A stretch of 64,000 nt of DNA, from NCBI GenBank assembly GCA_016987375.1, contig PJRA01000420.1, forward strand, positions 173,696 to 237,695. Direction: 5' to 3'. The notes beneath the pieces were generated by a model. That model searched no databases and was not told the origin of the DNA. It saw only the letters and a list, made by a program, of their open reading frames with translations. The DNA is from Brachionus koreanus (lineage: Eukaryota; Rotifera; Eurotatoria; Ploima; Brachionidae). This document shows positions 40,085 through 49,491 of this stretch, piece by piece. A program made the translations under genes and the position numbers. Every line of letters starts with the position of its first letter. Positions within the stretch are counted from its first letter, which is position 1.

Positions 40085-41341
40085 TTAATTTATTGTTACT
40101 TTAAGAGTTATCGAGTCATTTTCATGATTGTAATAGTTATTTAAATCTGATAAATCATCAAATTCAATAAAACTTTGAATTCCTTGATATTTTTCTTTGT
40201 CAAAATATAAAATTTCAGATTTAGTTAAATTATTAATTTGATTTTTTGAATCTAAAAGAGCATCTAAAGAATTACATTGCAAATAAACTCCTAATCTATG
40301 TTGTTTTTTACATTCTCTTGATATTTTAACTAGCAAAGACCATTCAAAATTTTTAACTGTGCATGGTTTTGAAAAAATTTTAAAATTTTCTGTTCCCGTA
40401 AATACAGAAAAATCATTTATTACCAATAGAATAGTAGCTTCAGACCTATTATTATCACCAATTTCATTTTCATTATAAATAAATGAAGTGTTTTCTTTTG
40501 AAAAAAGCTCACCAAACAAATCATCAATGTCAATTTCATTTTTGCTATCTGTTAGTTTAAATTTAGCTTGAGTCAAAAAATCTTGAACACTTGAGACCAA
40601 ATTGATGCCATCATCAATGGATATTGTGTTGTTCTTAAAGGCATTTATTTTAGAGTGTACATCTAAATTTTCGTCAATTTTTATTGACTCAATTTCGGCT
40701 CTTTTGGAATCTACGCCATTGATTTTCTCATTGGCTTTATTCAATTTGGATTCTTTTTCCAAATTAATTTCTTTCGATAAATCCTCGTAGTAATTATCAA
40801 TTTCTTCTTTTAACATTAAATTAATTTCTTCTCTACGAAGATCAGTGTCATTTATACATTCTTCATGACTACTTTCAATAAAATGTTCAGGATCTTTTTT
40901 GTACTCTTCAAAATTATTAACTAATTCTTCAAATATTTTTTTCTTTAATTCAAATAACTTTTCGTTTAGAAAAAGTTTATTTCTTGTCATGTTTAAACAA
41001 TTTTCAGATGAAATAGTGTGATCTTTACAAATTGGACAATTAAAGTTTGTTTCCTTGAAATATTTTTTTCCATATTCAACATCAAAACCACAGGGTAATA
41101 TAATCTTTAATTTGTTAATTTCGTCTAATTTTTCTGCAATATTTAAATTATCTATTGACCAAAAGTCGGTCTTCATTTTGCCCCCAATTGATGATGAAGA
41201 TTGTTTTTGTTGAGTTAATTTTGAAGAACTAAAAGCAAAAAATTGTTGCCCAGAACTGGCAGCAGCATTTGTTTGTTGAACTTTAAAATAAATAAGTAAA
41301 AAATTAGAAGAAAAAAGACAAATTTAACTTCCGAAACTCAT
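40085..41341 (-). CDS. Zinc motif, coiled-coil and MATH paralogue I with N-terminal extension
   Basis: Two exons by my model: a 13-base first exon 41329-41341 (MSFG), a 48-base intron, and 40085-41280; 402 residues. The extension encodes QQTNAAASSGQQFFAFSSS and a Gln/Ser-rich stretch before MKTDFWSIDN, which no other member has. The family motif C-GF-x15-C-PIC-x2-H-x6-C is intact, as is DLRREEINLMLKEEIDNYYE. The coiled coil is followed by a MATH domain: LVINDFSVFTGTENF, FEWSLLVKISRE, LGVYLQCNSLD and YYNHENDSITLKVTI. If the first exon is wrong, translation may start at the Met at 41176, giving 363 residues. It stands apart from the others (about 6.5 kb from H, across CCDC57) and is divergent from the ATPase-CXC gene. 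Confidence 0.75.
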
Positions 41342-42115
41342 TCTTTCTATTTTTGTTTGTTGTTTGTATTTTTTTAAATTATAATTTAACAATAAGATTC
41401 TAAAATGAAAAAAAAATTGATTAGATGTGTAAAAATCAATAATAATTTAAAATGAAAAACAAATGGCGTCTTTTTACCTCCCTTTTTCGACTATTAGCTA
41501 AAAACCTTAAAACTATTACTGTCACCAAAGAAACTCTCAAAAAATTGAAAATTACCTCAATTTTATGTAATAATAATTTTGATTTTTTTTTTCTGTGGAA
41601 ATAATTTTAAGAATTTTTCTGATGTAACAGCTTAAAAAAATTATGACTTAACTGAAATTAAAGCATTTAACTGAAAAAAAATGAAATTTCCATGGTAATT
41701 TTTATTTTTACTTCTCTTTTTATCGCTATTGCCTTTAAAACTAAAAAGCAAGATTTCTAAAGCTAACTGTTTATAAAAAAGGACTACTTTGAAAATAAAA
41801 TTTTTTTCTTATACTCATAAAAAAATTATTTTGAAGAAATTTTCCTTTAATAAGTTAGTTAACATAGTTTTTTTGAGTTTGATATTTCAATTTAACTGAT
41901 TTAATTTAATTAAATTTTTTCAAACTTATGACTATTCGGGTTTAAATAGAAATAAAACTTTTTTTTTTAGATAAAATTGAGGCTTTATTTTATTAAAATA
42001 ATTTTTTAGCTAAAGCTTGTTTGTATTTGTTTTATTTTAAATTTAAAAACAGCATATTTTAATCTTTAAATTTTTAAATAAATAAATAGATAGATTCAAT
42101 TATTTTTATTTCATA
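41342..42115. other. Divergent intergenic region between paralogue I and the ATPase-CXC gene
   Basis: About 775 bases shared as 5' flank by two genes pointing away from each other. It must hold both promoters unless leaders extend elsewhere. It is very AT-rich and I see no convincing motif. Confidence 0.5.
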
Positions 42116-43840
42116 ATGACTAATTTTAACATTTGTGAAGAATATTTTAAAACATTTTGTCGCGACAATAATTTGAACTTAACTCCAACTCAAGAACTAA
42201 GTGATCAATCCTTCATGGTTATTACTGGTAAAAATGGAGTTGGTAAATCAAGATTATTACAATTAATTCGTGAATATATTGTTACTAAAAAAAATGAAAA
42301 TTATCCTAAAATGATAGTTAGAAGACTTGATTATGGTGAACATGATGATGAATACGATCCTGATAAAACTGATCATCCTTTAGTCATTGAAAATCTATTG
42401 AAAAGTTTTGGTTGTGATTATGAAAATTGGACATCACTTCTAGATAAAATATATGATAAAGATAATGAAGATGATAATGAATTTGAAAGAATTTTAAAAT
42501 TTTATTACCGTCATGTCAAAATAAAAGTAGATGAAGATGATAAAATTAAGATTAATTCAAATAATACAGGGCAAACTACATCTAAAAAAAAATCAATAAA
42601 AAAAAAATATGATCATGAATTAAGAGTATATTTTGACGAATTTAAGAAATATTTTAGACGACAAATGCTGAAAAAAATTTGTTATGGAAGCTTGAAACAA
42701 TTGTTGATGCTTAATATGCGCTATCAATTTGATTTAGATAAAATTAATGAGACAATTGATAATAATGAATANNNNNNNNNNNNNNNNNNNNNNNNNNNGC
42801 ATTTAATTTTATTAATTAAAGATAAAAAAAATATTAAAATGGAAAAAATCGATACAAATATAAAGCAAGTATTATTATTAGATGAACCAGATTCACATTG
42901 TGAAGCTAATCTTGTTCGTATATTTATTGATATAATAGAAACTGAATTAGTTGAAAATCTTAAAATTCAAGTTATTATGACCACTCACAATTTTTTAACT
43001 ATTTGTAAGATCAAAGAAAAAAATATTTATGTAATTTCAAAAAACAATGATAAAGTAGAAATTGAAAATGATATTAACAAATGTAAATCATTTGATATTT
43101 TGGCAAAAAGTATGATTGAATTATTTGATTTAACTAATCAGTCTGTTGAATTTCGAGCATTATCTTATAAAGGAATTAGTAAAGCATGTAAAAATGGTTC
43201 TCTTGATGGAAATTTATTAGAAAATATTATAAATGTTTTGACAAAAGATTACAAATCTATTATGATAAAGCATCTATTGGACCAGAAACAGGAGACCACT
43301 GATGAAGAAATTGAATATGAAACAAAATATAAACAATTACAAGATTGTGATTTTAAAAAATTGGTTGAAAATAAAGATAAGAGATTTTATATAATTTGGC
43401 CTAAAAATCAAAATAACAAAGCTTGGGATTTCATGATCTATCAAGTAAAACAAATACCAAAAGAATCAAATATCTTTTTTTTTCAAGTATCTATTGATTT
43501 GGATTACAAAGAAAAAGCTAGCAATACAGCTAAAAAACACAAAGAAATTAAATTTTCAAAATTTCCAGAAGATTTAAAAGAAATTAATTATTATTTAATT
43601 TCCCCTAAAATTAAACAAAAAGATACCATCACTACTGATGGCATAACCTTTAATTTAATAGCATTATCTAACTTAAAAGAAAAATTTGAATCAACAATTC
43701 AATATTTCGAATATTTGTGCAAAAATCCTTGTAAATGTAAAATATCAAATTGTAAAAATAAGAGATGTGGTTGTAAAAAAACAAATTTACCATGTGACGA
43801 TAGATGCCATAGTGGTGAAAATTGTGAAAATAACAATTAA
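42116..43840 (+). CDS. ABC/OLD-like AAA ATPase with C-terminal CXC cysteine cluster
   Basis: Single exon of 574 codons, including ten unknown residues from an assembly gap that keeps frame. Walker A is VITGKNGVGKSRLLQL (residues 36-51). Walker B and D-loop are QVLLLDEPDSHCEANL and the H-loop is VIMTTHNFLTI. This combination and the long insertion between the Walker motifs fit the ABC-type AAA_15/AAA_21 and OLD group, whose prokaryotic members often serve in phage defence. The ABC signature would fall near the gap. The last 40 residues hold ten cysteines: C-x-C-x4-C-x4-C-x-C-x6-C-x3-C, as in CXC (tesmin/TSO1-like) DNA-binding motifs and similar motifs in transposon proteins. No TOPRIM or HNH nuclease is visible, so the middle part (FYIIWPKNQNNKAWDFMIYQ) is undefined. 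Role unknown. Confidence 0.7.
   Translation: MTNFNICEEYFKTFCRDNNLNLTPTQELSDQSFMVITGKNGVGKSRLLQLIREYIVTKKNENYPKMIVRRLDYGEHDDEYDPDKTDHPLVIENLLKSFGCDYENWTSLLDKIYDKDNEDDNEFERILKFYYRHVKIKVDEDDKIKINSNNTGQTTSKKKSIKKKYDHELRVYFDEFKKYFRRQMLKKICYGSLKQLLMLNMRYQFDLDKINETIDNNEXXXXXXXXXXHLILLIKDKKNIKMEKIDTNIKQVLLLDEPDSHCEANLVRIFIDIIETELVENLKIQVIMTTHNFLTICKIKEKNIYVISKNNDKVEIENDINKCKSFDILAKSMIELFDLTNQSVEFRALSYKGISKACKNGSLDGNLLENIINVLTKDYKSIMIKHLLDQKQETTDEEIEYETKYKQLQDCDFKKLVENKDKRFYIIWPKNQNNKAWDFMIYQVKQIPKESNIFFFQVSIDLDYKEKASNTAKKHKEIKFSKFPEDLKEINYYLISPKIKQKDTITTDGITFNLIALSNLKEKFESTIQYFEYLCKNPCKCKISNCKNKRCGCKKTNLPCDDRCHSGENCENNN
42772..42798. other. Assembly gap (27 N) inside the ATPase-CXC gene
   Basis: The N run keeps the reading frame, but its true length is unknown. 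The ABC signature motif expected between the Walker motifs may lie here. Confidence 0.99.
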
Positions 43841-43947
43841 TTTTTTTTTTAATAAAAATTTATTAATTTGTTAATCTAGTAAAGCTAAAGCTTCTTTAGA
43901 TTAAAAATATCTTTGTCTTTATCATTTATTTTAGATATTAAAAATAA

Positions 43948-43992
43948 GCGCCAAGACTCGAGACCAAACCAAGGACCTTTAGATCTTTAAGG
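43948..43992 (-). pseudogene. tRNA-Phe 3' half relic
   Basis: CCAAGGACCTTTAGATCTT at about 43969-43987 and the imperfect flank before it match the T-arm, variable loop and anticodon arm of the tRNA-Phe genes. The 5' half is lost. It lies about 280 bases from the intact copy, in the same orientation. Confidence 0.65.
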
Positions 43993-44273
43993 CTTTTAAA
44001 CTTAAGGCAATGAACAAGGATTTTACAAGCTTTGAGACTTTTTATTACTTAATTTCAAATTTTTCAAATAATTTACATGATCAATTAAAGAAGGAAAGCT
44101 TAAATAAGTAAAAAACAGCGCTGGCCATCATCTCTGATTTCATTCCAATATATTTAGTCAAATTAGTGAAATACACTCAGGGTCAAGATTAAAGAAATTT
44201 TTTAACAGACAATTTCAGTGAAAACTTTATCAATAAATACCAATTCCAGATAGTTTTTTTTCGTGAAAAAAAG

Positions 44274-44346
44274 TGCCGAAACTCGGGATCGAACCAAGGA
44301 CCTTTAGATCTTCAGTCTAACGCTCTCCCAACTGAGCTATTTCGGC
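44274..44346 (-). tRNA. tRNA-Phe (anticodon GAA), second copy
   Basis: Identical over all 73 bases to the gene at 925-997, with the same cloverleaf, GAA anticodon and intact B-box GGTTCGATCC. A run of seven A's directly below it gives the T-run terminator. It marks the right edge of the accessory block. Confidence 0.97.
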
Positions 44347-44430
44347 TCTTATTATTTAATAAAACAAAATTAATTTTTTTAAATAAAATTTATTTATCAA
44401 AAAAATATAAAATTAATTTAAAAAATAAAT

Positions 44431-46462
44431 CTAATCAACAACACTTATTTTGCCTTTTTGACTTCGATTAGAAAAGTTATTATTTCTTGAACACATAAAA
44501 TAGTAAATTTTATTAGTTCTGGTAAATTTTACTAATAAGCCTGGAAACGATGCTGAAGCCCCATTTAAATCTTCGTCTAACTTACTTTTTTTAGAAAAAT
44601 TCTCTTGACAATTCTCTTCTTTTGCACATTTATAATAGCCCGAGCTTGCTAAATACAAAGCCAAATCTTCTTTTTCATTTGATTTTATTTTAACCGTTTC
44701 ATCTACAAACAAAATTGGTTCAGCGTCTTTCCACAAATCTGCTTGTTCAATCGGACATGGATAGTTATCATTAAGTGACAAAATTTGTACAAAATTATTT
44801 CGATCAGTCCCATCTTGACCTTGACCTTCGGCACCTGTTTGACCATCACCTCCTGGTTGTGCATTATTATGCGTATTCGAACCAGTCCATTGTATATGCA
44901 CCAATTCATTAGTCTTAACTGTTAAATCATTTGGCACAAAATCATATTCAACACCTGGATACACTTGTACTATGTTTCCTCTTTTACCACGAACATTTAA
45001 ATTATAAATTTTTGCATCTCTTATTTGACTTGGTCTTGGCAATAGAATGAAACTGTGAGATCGATCTTGAAACACACGACCATACTGGGCAGTGTTTAAA
45101 GCTAATCTCAAAACTTGATTACTACCACCAGCCATGTTTATTTGTGGATTATTTTTGACAGGAGATTTTAAGCCATTTGATTTCGAATCTAAATTAGGCT
45201 CATAGTCATCAGTTGAAATGTTGTAGCGAATTCTAAAAACACATTTTTGAGCTCTATTTGAACTAAAATGTGGCAATATCCAATTGTAACTAGGTGCCTT
45301 ACCATCTAAAGTATTACCCAAATGGTTTGAACGAGTCCATTCAGCTTTGCGACATTCTGGCTTTGGCAACAGTACTAAGCATTCCTTGTCATTTATATTT
45401 TTGGCATCATAGGCTAATGCCCACTTATGATTCAATTTTGAATTGCAGCTTTTTTCATCTTTATATTCTAAATAAATTCAAAAAAAAAGACAAGATAAAT
45501 AATAATAGATAAGATATGATAATAATTAAAAAAAATAGATAAGATAATTTACGTGTTGCTTTTTCTAAATAATTAAAAAATTCCGTCCATTTTCCACCAT
45601 TTTGTTCACATTCATTTTTATTGTTCCATTTTGACCAATGTTTTTGCTTGTTATCTTGATAAAATTCAATGCACAAAAACTTTGATTTTCTATTAAAGCT
45701 CTCAGATTGATAATAATCACATAAACTGGGTTCTGATGTTAAAACAGCAATGTCTTTCCATGGATTTGGATGCCAATATGGATAATAGTCTCGCTCTTCT
45801 GCACATTCGTATCCACTACGAGCTCCATTTGGATTTTGTCTTGTAAAAACAGCACTGCTGTATCCTTTGTTATTGTTTTTTAAATTTTGATCAGCAGTAA
45901 ACAAACCCTTATTTCTTTCTCTATAGTTACAATTGTCATAGTTCTGCCATGGTTCTTGTAAAACTCTGTCTATTTTAACATCGTTTTGTTTACGCTGTAA
46001 ATTAAGCTCATAAGTGTCCTGATTCATTAGGGTATATGGCTGTGAATTTGTGTTCAAACCATCTCTAATTCGGTCTAAATTATTGTCCTCTTGATCATTT
46101 GATTGACACATGTACTGAAGAATTAGAACACAATTTTGTTTAGAAGAGTGATCTTGATCATCGCTACCACATCCATGTTGATCAGTCCATTCTATGTTAA
46201 GAACTGATTCTGAATTGGCACCACTTTGATAATATTTCATTTGATATTGTTCTGATTCTGTCTTAAATGGAGAGCTACCCAAGTCGCCAACATTGTATCC
46301 ACCGCGTTGATTATTCTGTGAATCGAAAACTCGGTTGTTGTTTGTGCGTGTTGCTGATTTTTCATTCAAACGGTTGTTTGAACCTCGGGGATTGTGAAGG
46401 TATATGTCCGAAGAAACTGCAGAAAATAAACTTAATATTCCAATTAACAGACTGAAATTCAT
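44431..46462 (-). CDS. Secreted DD3-3-like protein
   Basis: Two exons, 45553-46462 and 44431-45467, with an 85-base intron in phase 1; 648 residues. The signal peptide is MNFSLLIGILSLFSAVSS. The mature chain begins DIYLHNPRGSNNRLNE, the hallmark of DD3-3 proteins first described in Dictyostelium and found in many invertebrates. Other landmarks are NNRVFDSQNNQRGGYNVGD, IEWTDQHGCG, ILQYMC and, near the C-terminus, YYFMCSRNNNFSNRSQKG. Cysteines are numerous and a histidine follows the start of the mature chain. In the family a copper-protein-like C-terminal domain has been suggested, but the function is not established. A Gly/Gln-rich insertion (QPGGDGQTGAEGQGQDG) interrupts the second half. The gene sits 84 bases after the tRNA-Phe in the same orientation. 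Confidence 0.85.
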
Positions 46463-47276
46463 TTTTATTTTAACTGAATCATTTAGTTTATGATTAAATT
46501 TACAAAAATAATTCGGTACATGGTGAATAATTATGCTCCTATTTTAATAAGCTTTTAAGATAAGACAAATTTTTGGCTATGCTCAAAAGCCTTTGGCTTA
46601 GAAATCAATTTTGCTTTAATTATTTTAAAATATTTTATTTTAATCATTTAATAAAAATTTAATTTTGATCCTATGAATTTTTAAAAAAAAGTTTAAGATA
46701 TTCCGACACTCTTAAAAACATCAAAAAATGTTAAAATTCATAAAAATTTTCCAATTTTTTATTTTGAAATAGAAATTTGGGAATCTAGAAATGAAAAAGA
46801 AATTAAATGATTCTCTTTAAAAAAAATTCTAAATTTAATTTAATTATAATAAAATGAAGTTCTTTATTTAAGCATTTATTTTTTAAAGCACAAGTTGTTT
46901 AAATGAAATAACCATCTCCTGGTTATAGGAAGAGAAAATAAAAAATAAGTTTTCTAAAATTGAGACTATGTGAAAACTCTTCATTTTTCTTTAAAATTCA
47001 CATCATTCAAAGAACACTTTATTAAGTATTATTAATTTTCAAATAAAAGATTAAAAAAAGTAACAAAAAAATTTTTTTAGACGTTCTATTTGACTATTTA
47101 TAAGTTTATTCATGCAAGCATCAAGTGATTGATAATAAATTAAATACTAAAAAAATATAAGCCAAATTTTTTATGAAATTTTGTTCTAGTGGGGAAAAGC
47201 TACAATACAAGCAGAAATTTAAACTACAACTTAAGAGCTATCTAGCTTAAAAGAACTTTAGCAGTCAATTTTTTTT

Positions 47277-47389
47277 GTTTTCCCACCCAACCATCAAGCT
47301 TCGCTTTGGAAATATTTAGATTGTTTGAATTTACCACATCTTCCAGAAGTTGATTTCATTCATTAACGAATCTATTAATGAAATTCGTT
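47277..47389 (-). mobile_element. Fossil C-terminus of a non-LTR retrotransposon ORF2, second copy
   Basis: On the minus strand NRFVNE, a stop, then NQLLEDVVNSNNLNISKAKL and DGWVG. It is the same C-terminal pattern as at 2986-3105 (W-N-x-LP then F-K-x-KLD), with W replaced by a TGA stop. It is a dead remnant of a different subfamily. Confidence 0.6.
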
Positions 47390-47464
47390 CACATGTTAAA
47401 CAATAACTATGTGTTGTAGTTCTCTCAATAATTACAACACCAACTCTAGCCAACTTAAATGTCT

Positions 47465-47522
47465 ATAGTTTCACAGTGCAATACAATGATCTCATGTGTT
47501 TAGCAAGTTACAAATATTTAAC
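47465..47522. repeat. Dispersed 58-base repeat (partner at 61101-61157)
   Basis: ATAGTTTCACAGTGCAATAC and ATGTGTTTAGCAAGT recur at 61101-61157 with a handful of changes. Both copies lie in spacers with no gene. Confidence 0.6.
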
Positions 47523-48050
47523 ACTATGAAAAGTATCAGACTAATGCTCTCATTATTTTATTTTATTATTATATAAAAACCATGAATTGCCTATAATTTA
47601 ACTTTCTTTTCTTTTTGTTATTCTCTTTGTTACTTGTTAAGTCTAGAATTTAATAAAATTATTATTATAGATATATTATTTTTAATTACTTGTGTTATAG
47701 AGACATTAAAATTAAAGGTTTATAACATATGCAACTTTACAGAATGTTACATATCAGCTGGTGAAGAATCAAAGACAAATGTGAAAGAAATACGTAGGAA
47801 CACATTTTGCCAATTCAAAAAATCTTTTTATCACTTAGCTGAAAAATTAAAATTAAAAAATAGCACAAAATGTCAACAAAAAATTTTGCACAAAAGTTTA
47901 GATGCACACCATTAATCTTTAATTAAAAATTGATCAACTAACTTAAATGGATTTCTAATTATCTTCTAATTAAAAAATATTCAATTAGTGTTAAAATTAT
48001 ATATGAAACATCGCTATAAAACTGTGACTAACTAAAATAAAAGAGAAAAA

Positions 48051-48143
48051 GAGGAAATAGTAAGGTAGCAATTACACAATGGAGTTGGGTACTCGATACT
48101 CGATATTTCTTGATTCGAATTCTGTTACCTTACTATTTTCCTC
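48051..48143. repeat. Short inverted-repeat element of 93 bases
   Basis: GAGGAAATAGTAAGGTA at the left and TACCTTACTATTTTCCTC at the right are inverted repeats with one mismatch. The inside includes ATTACACAATGGAGT, a duplicated ACTCGATA and TTGATTCGAA. Parts of the same element occur at 29321-29373 and 30113-30140. Confidence 0.65.
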
Positions 48144-48454
48144 TTTTTTTCCAGACTCATCAAATATATAAAAATGTATTCTGTTACTCTCTATCTTAAT
48201 TTATCTAATTTTAATTTTAATATTTCTCAATTTTATGTGTTCTCAATTTTTTAACTTATATTACTTTTACTTTATTTTTTTCTTACTTTTTATTTTTATT
48301 TTATTCTATTTAACTATATTTTGATTTTTATTTTATTTTTATTTTTAACCTGAAGGAGCTAAAGCTCGGTACAGAAATACAAATAAATAAATAATAATAC
48401 TCCGAAAAAATTAGAAACCTTGGTAAAAAAATCGGTAAAAAAAACGATACCAAT

Positions 48455-48780
48455 AAAGTTAGATGTCAGATAATTGGTCTCCTAAAAGATAAGTCTAAAA
48501 GTAATAAGGAAATAGTTAAATTAGTGGGAGTATCAGAAAATATATGAGAACCACTAGAAAAAACAATGATTCCTTTGGGACTCCAATAGTTTATTTATAC
48601 AGGTAAGAAAAAATCCTATTAAAATGGTGCAAAGAAAGATTGAATTGGACAATTCAACGTTAGGGAATGATGATTTTTAGTGATGAGTCCAATTTTGAGG
48701 TGTTCAATAGAAAATCAAGGGTTTTGGTCAAAAGATTACAAAAAGAAAAATATGACCCAAAATTTGCGGGAATATTATGT
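48455..48780 (+). mobile_element. Tc1/mariner transposase fossil
   Basis: Plus-strand fragments translate to VRCQIIGLLKDKSKSNKEIV and KLVGVSENI, a helix-turn-helix of Tc1 type, then after a gap KWCKERLNWTIQR, a stop, and MIFSDESNFEVFNRKSRVLV with KEKYDPKF. FSDES is the first catalytic aspartate region of Tc1-like transposases. Several stops and a lost middle show the copy is dead. Confidence 0.75.
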
Positions 48781-49491
48781 ATATTAAATAATTTTTAAAA
48801 TAAAAAAATACAGATAATATTTTAATTATTTATTAATTATATATTTTAAATAATTTACTTGTCGATACTCTAAATGAACCACTTTTAGAATAAAAATAAA
48901 ATGTACATATTACATTAGATAAAATATTTTCCTAATTTTATTTAAATAAAAGTTATTTAATAAGAAAAATTCATGGTCAAAAAATTTATCTAATTAATTT
49001 TCAGTAATTTTCACAGGACCACTGGATGAAATTCAAGGTTTTAATTTTAATTTAAATTTTTAAAAAATAAAGTTGTCATTTTAATTTTAGTTCAAATTTT
49101 TAAATAAAATTAAAATAAAAAAAATTTGATTAAATTTTGTTTTATTTAAAAAGAAAAAAATAAGTCAAAATTTATTTTCAAAAAAAGAATGAGCGAGAGA
49201 AGGCTTATTTTTCCAAATGATGGTGCACCAATAAGACAAACAAGCAAATGTTTTCAAATGCCTTTAGTTTACATAAACATTTGAGTAGTATGTATATTGC
49301 TTATTCGATTTGTGCACACGTCTAATTATGTGAGCTTGGCAAATAAAAGTTCAAGGATTGATTATGTACAGCGTTCAAACTCCACTAAATAGTAAACTCT
49401 CGATTTAAATACATGCAGCACAAAGCAACGCTTTCGCATTTATTCTCGTGTGTGTTAAAACAAGAAAAAATTTCTAACATTTAGATTAACA

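Larger units (their letters stand above)
46463..49491. other. 3-kb spacer with transposon fossils
   Basis: Contains the retrotransposon fragment 47277-47389, the repeat 47465-47522, the inverted-repeat element 48051-48143 and the Tc1 fossil 48455-48780, listed separately. A plus-strand frame at 47634-47915 has four cysteines and an N-terminal hydrophobic stretch but no ATG. The last 300 bases are less AT-rich and probably contain the SLC25A3 promoter. Confidence 0.55.

Noticed and set aside
45461..45552. Read-through C-terminus of DD3-3 exon 1 with a transmembrane-like end
   Set aside because: The hydrophobic end is translated intron; a GTAAAT donor and TTTAG acceptor join exon 1 to the conserved second half.
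47634..47915. Plus-strand frame of 93 codons with four cysteines and a hydrophobic start
   Set aside because: It has no ATG start or obvious first exon and AT-driven composition; too weak to call a secreted protein.
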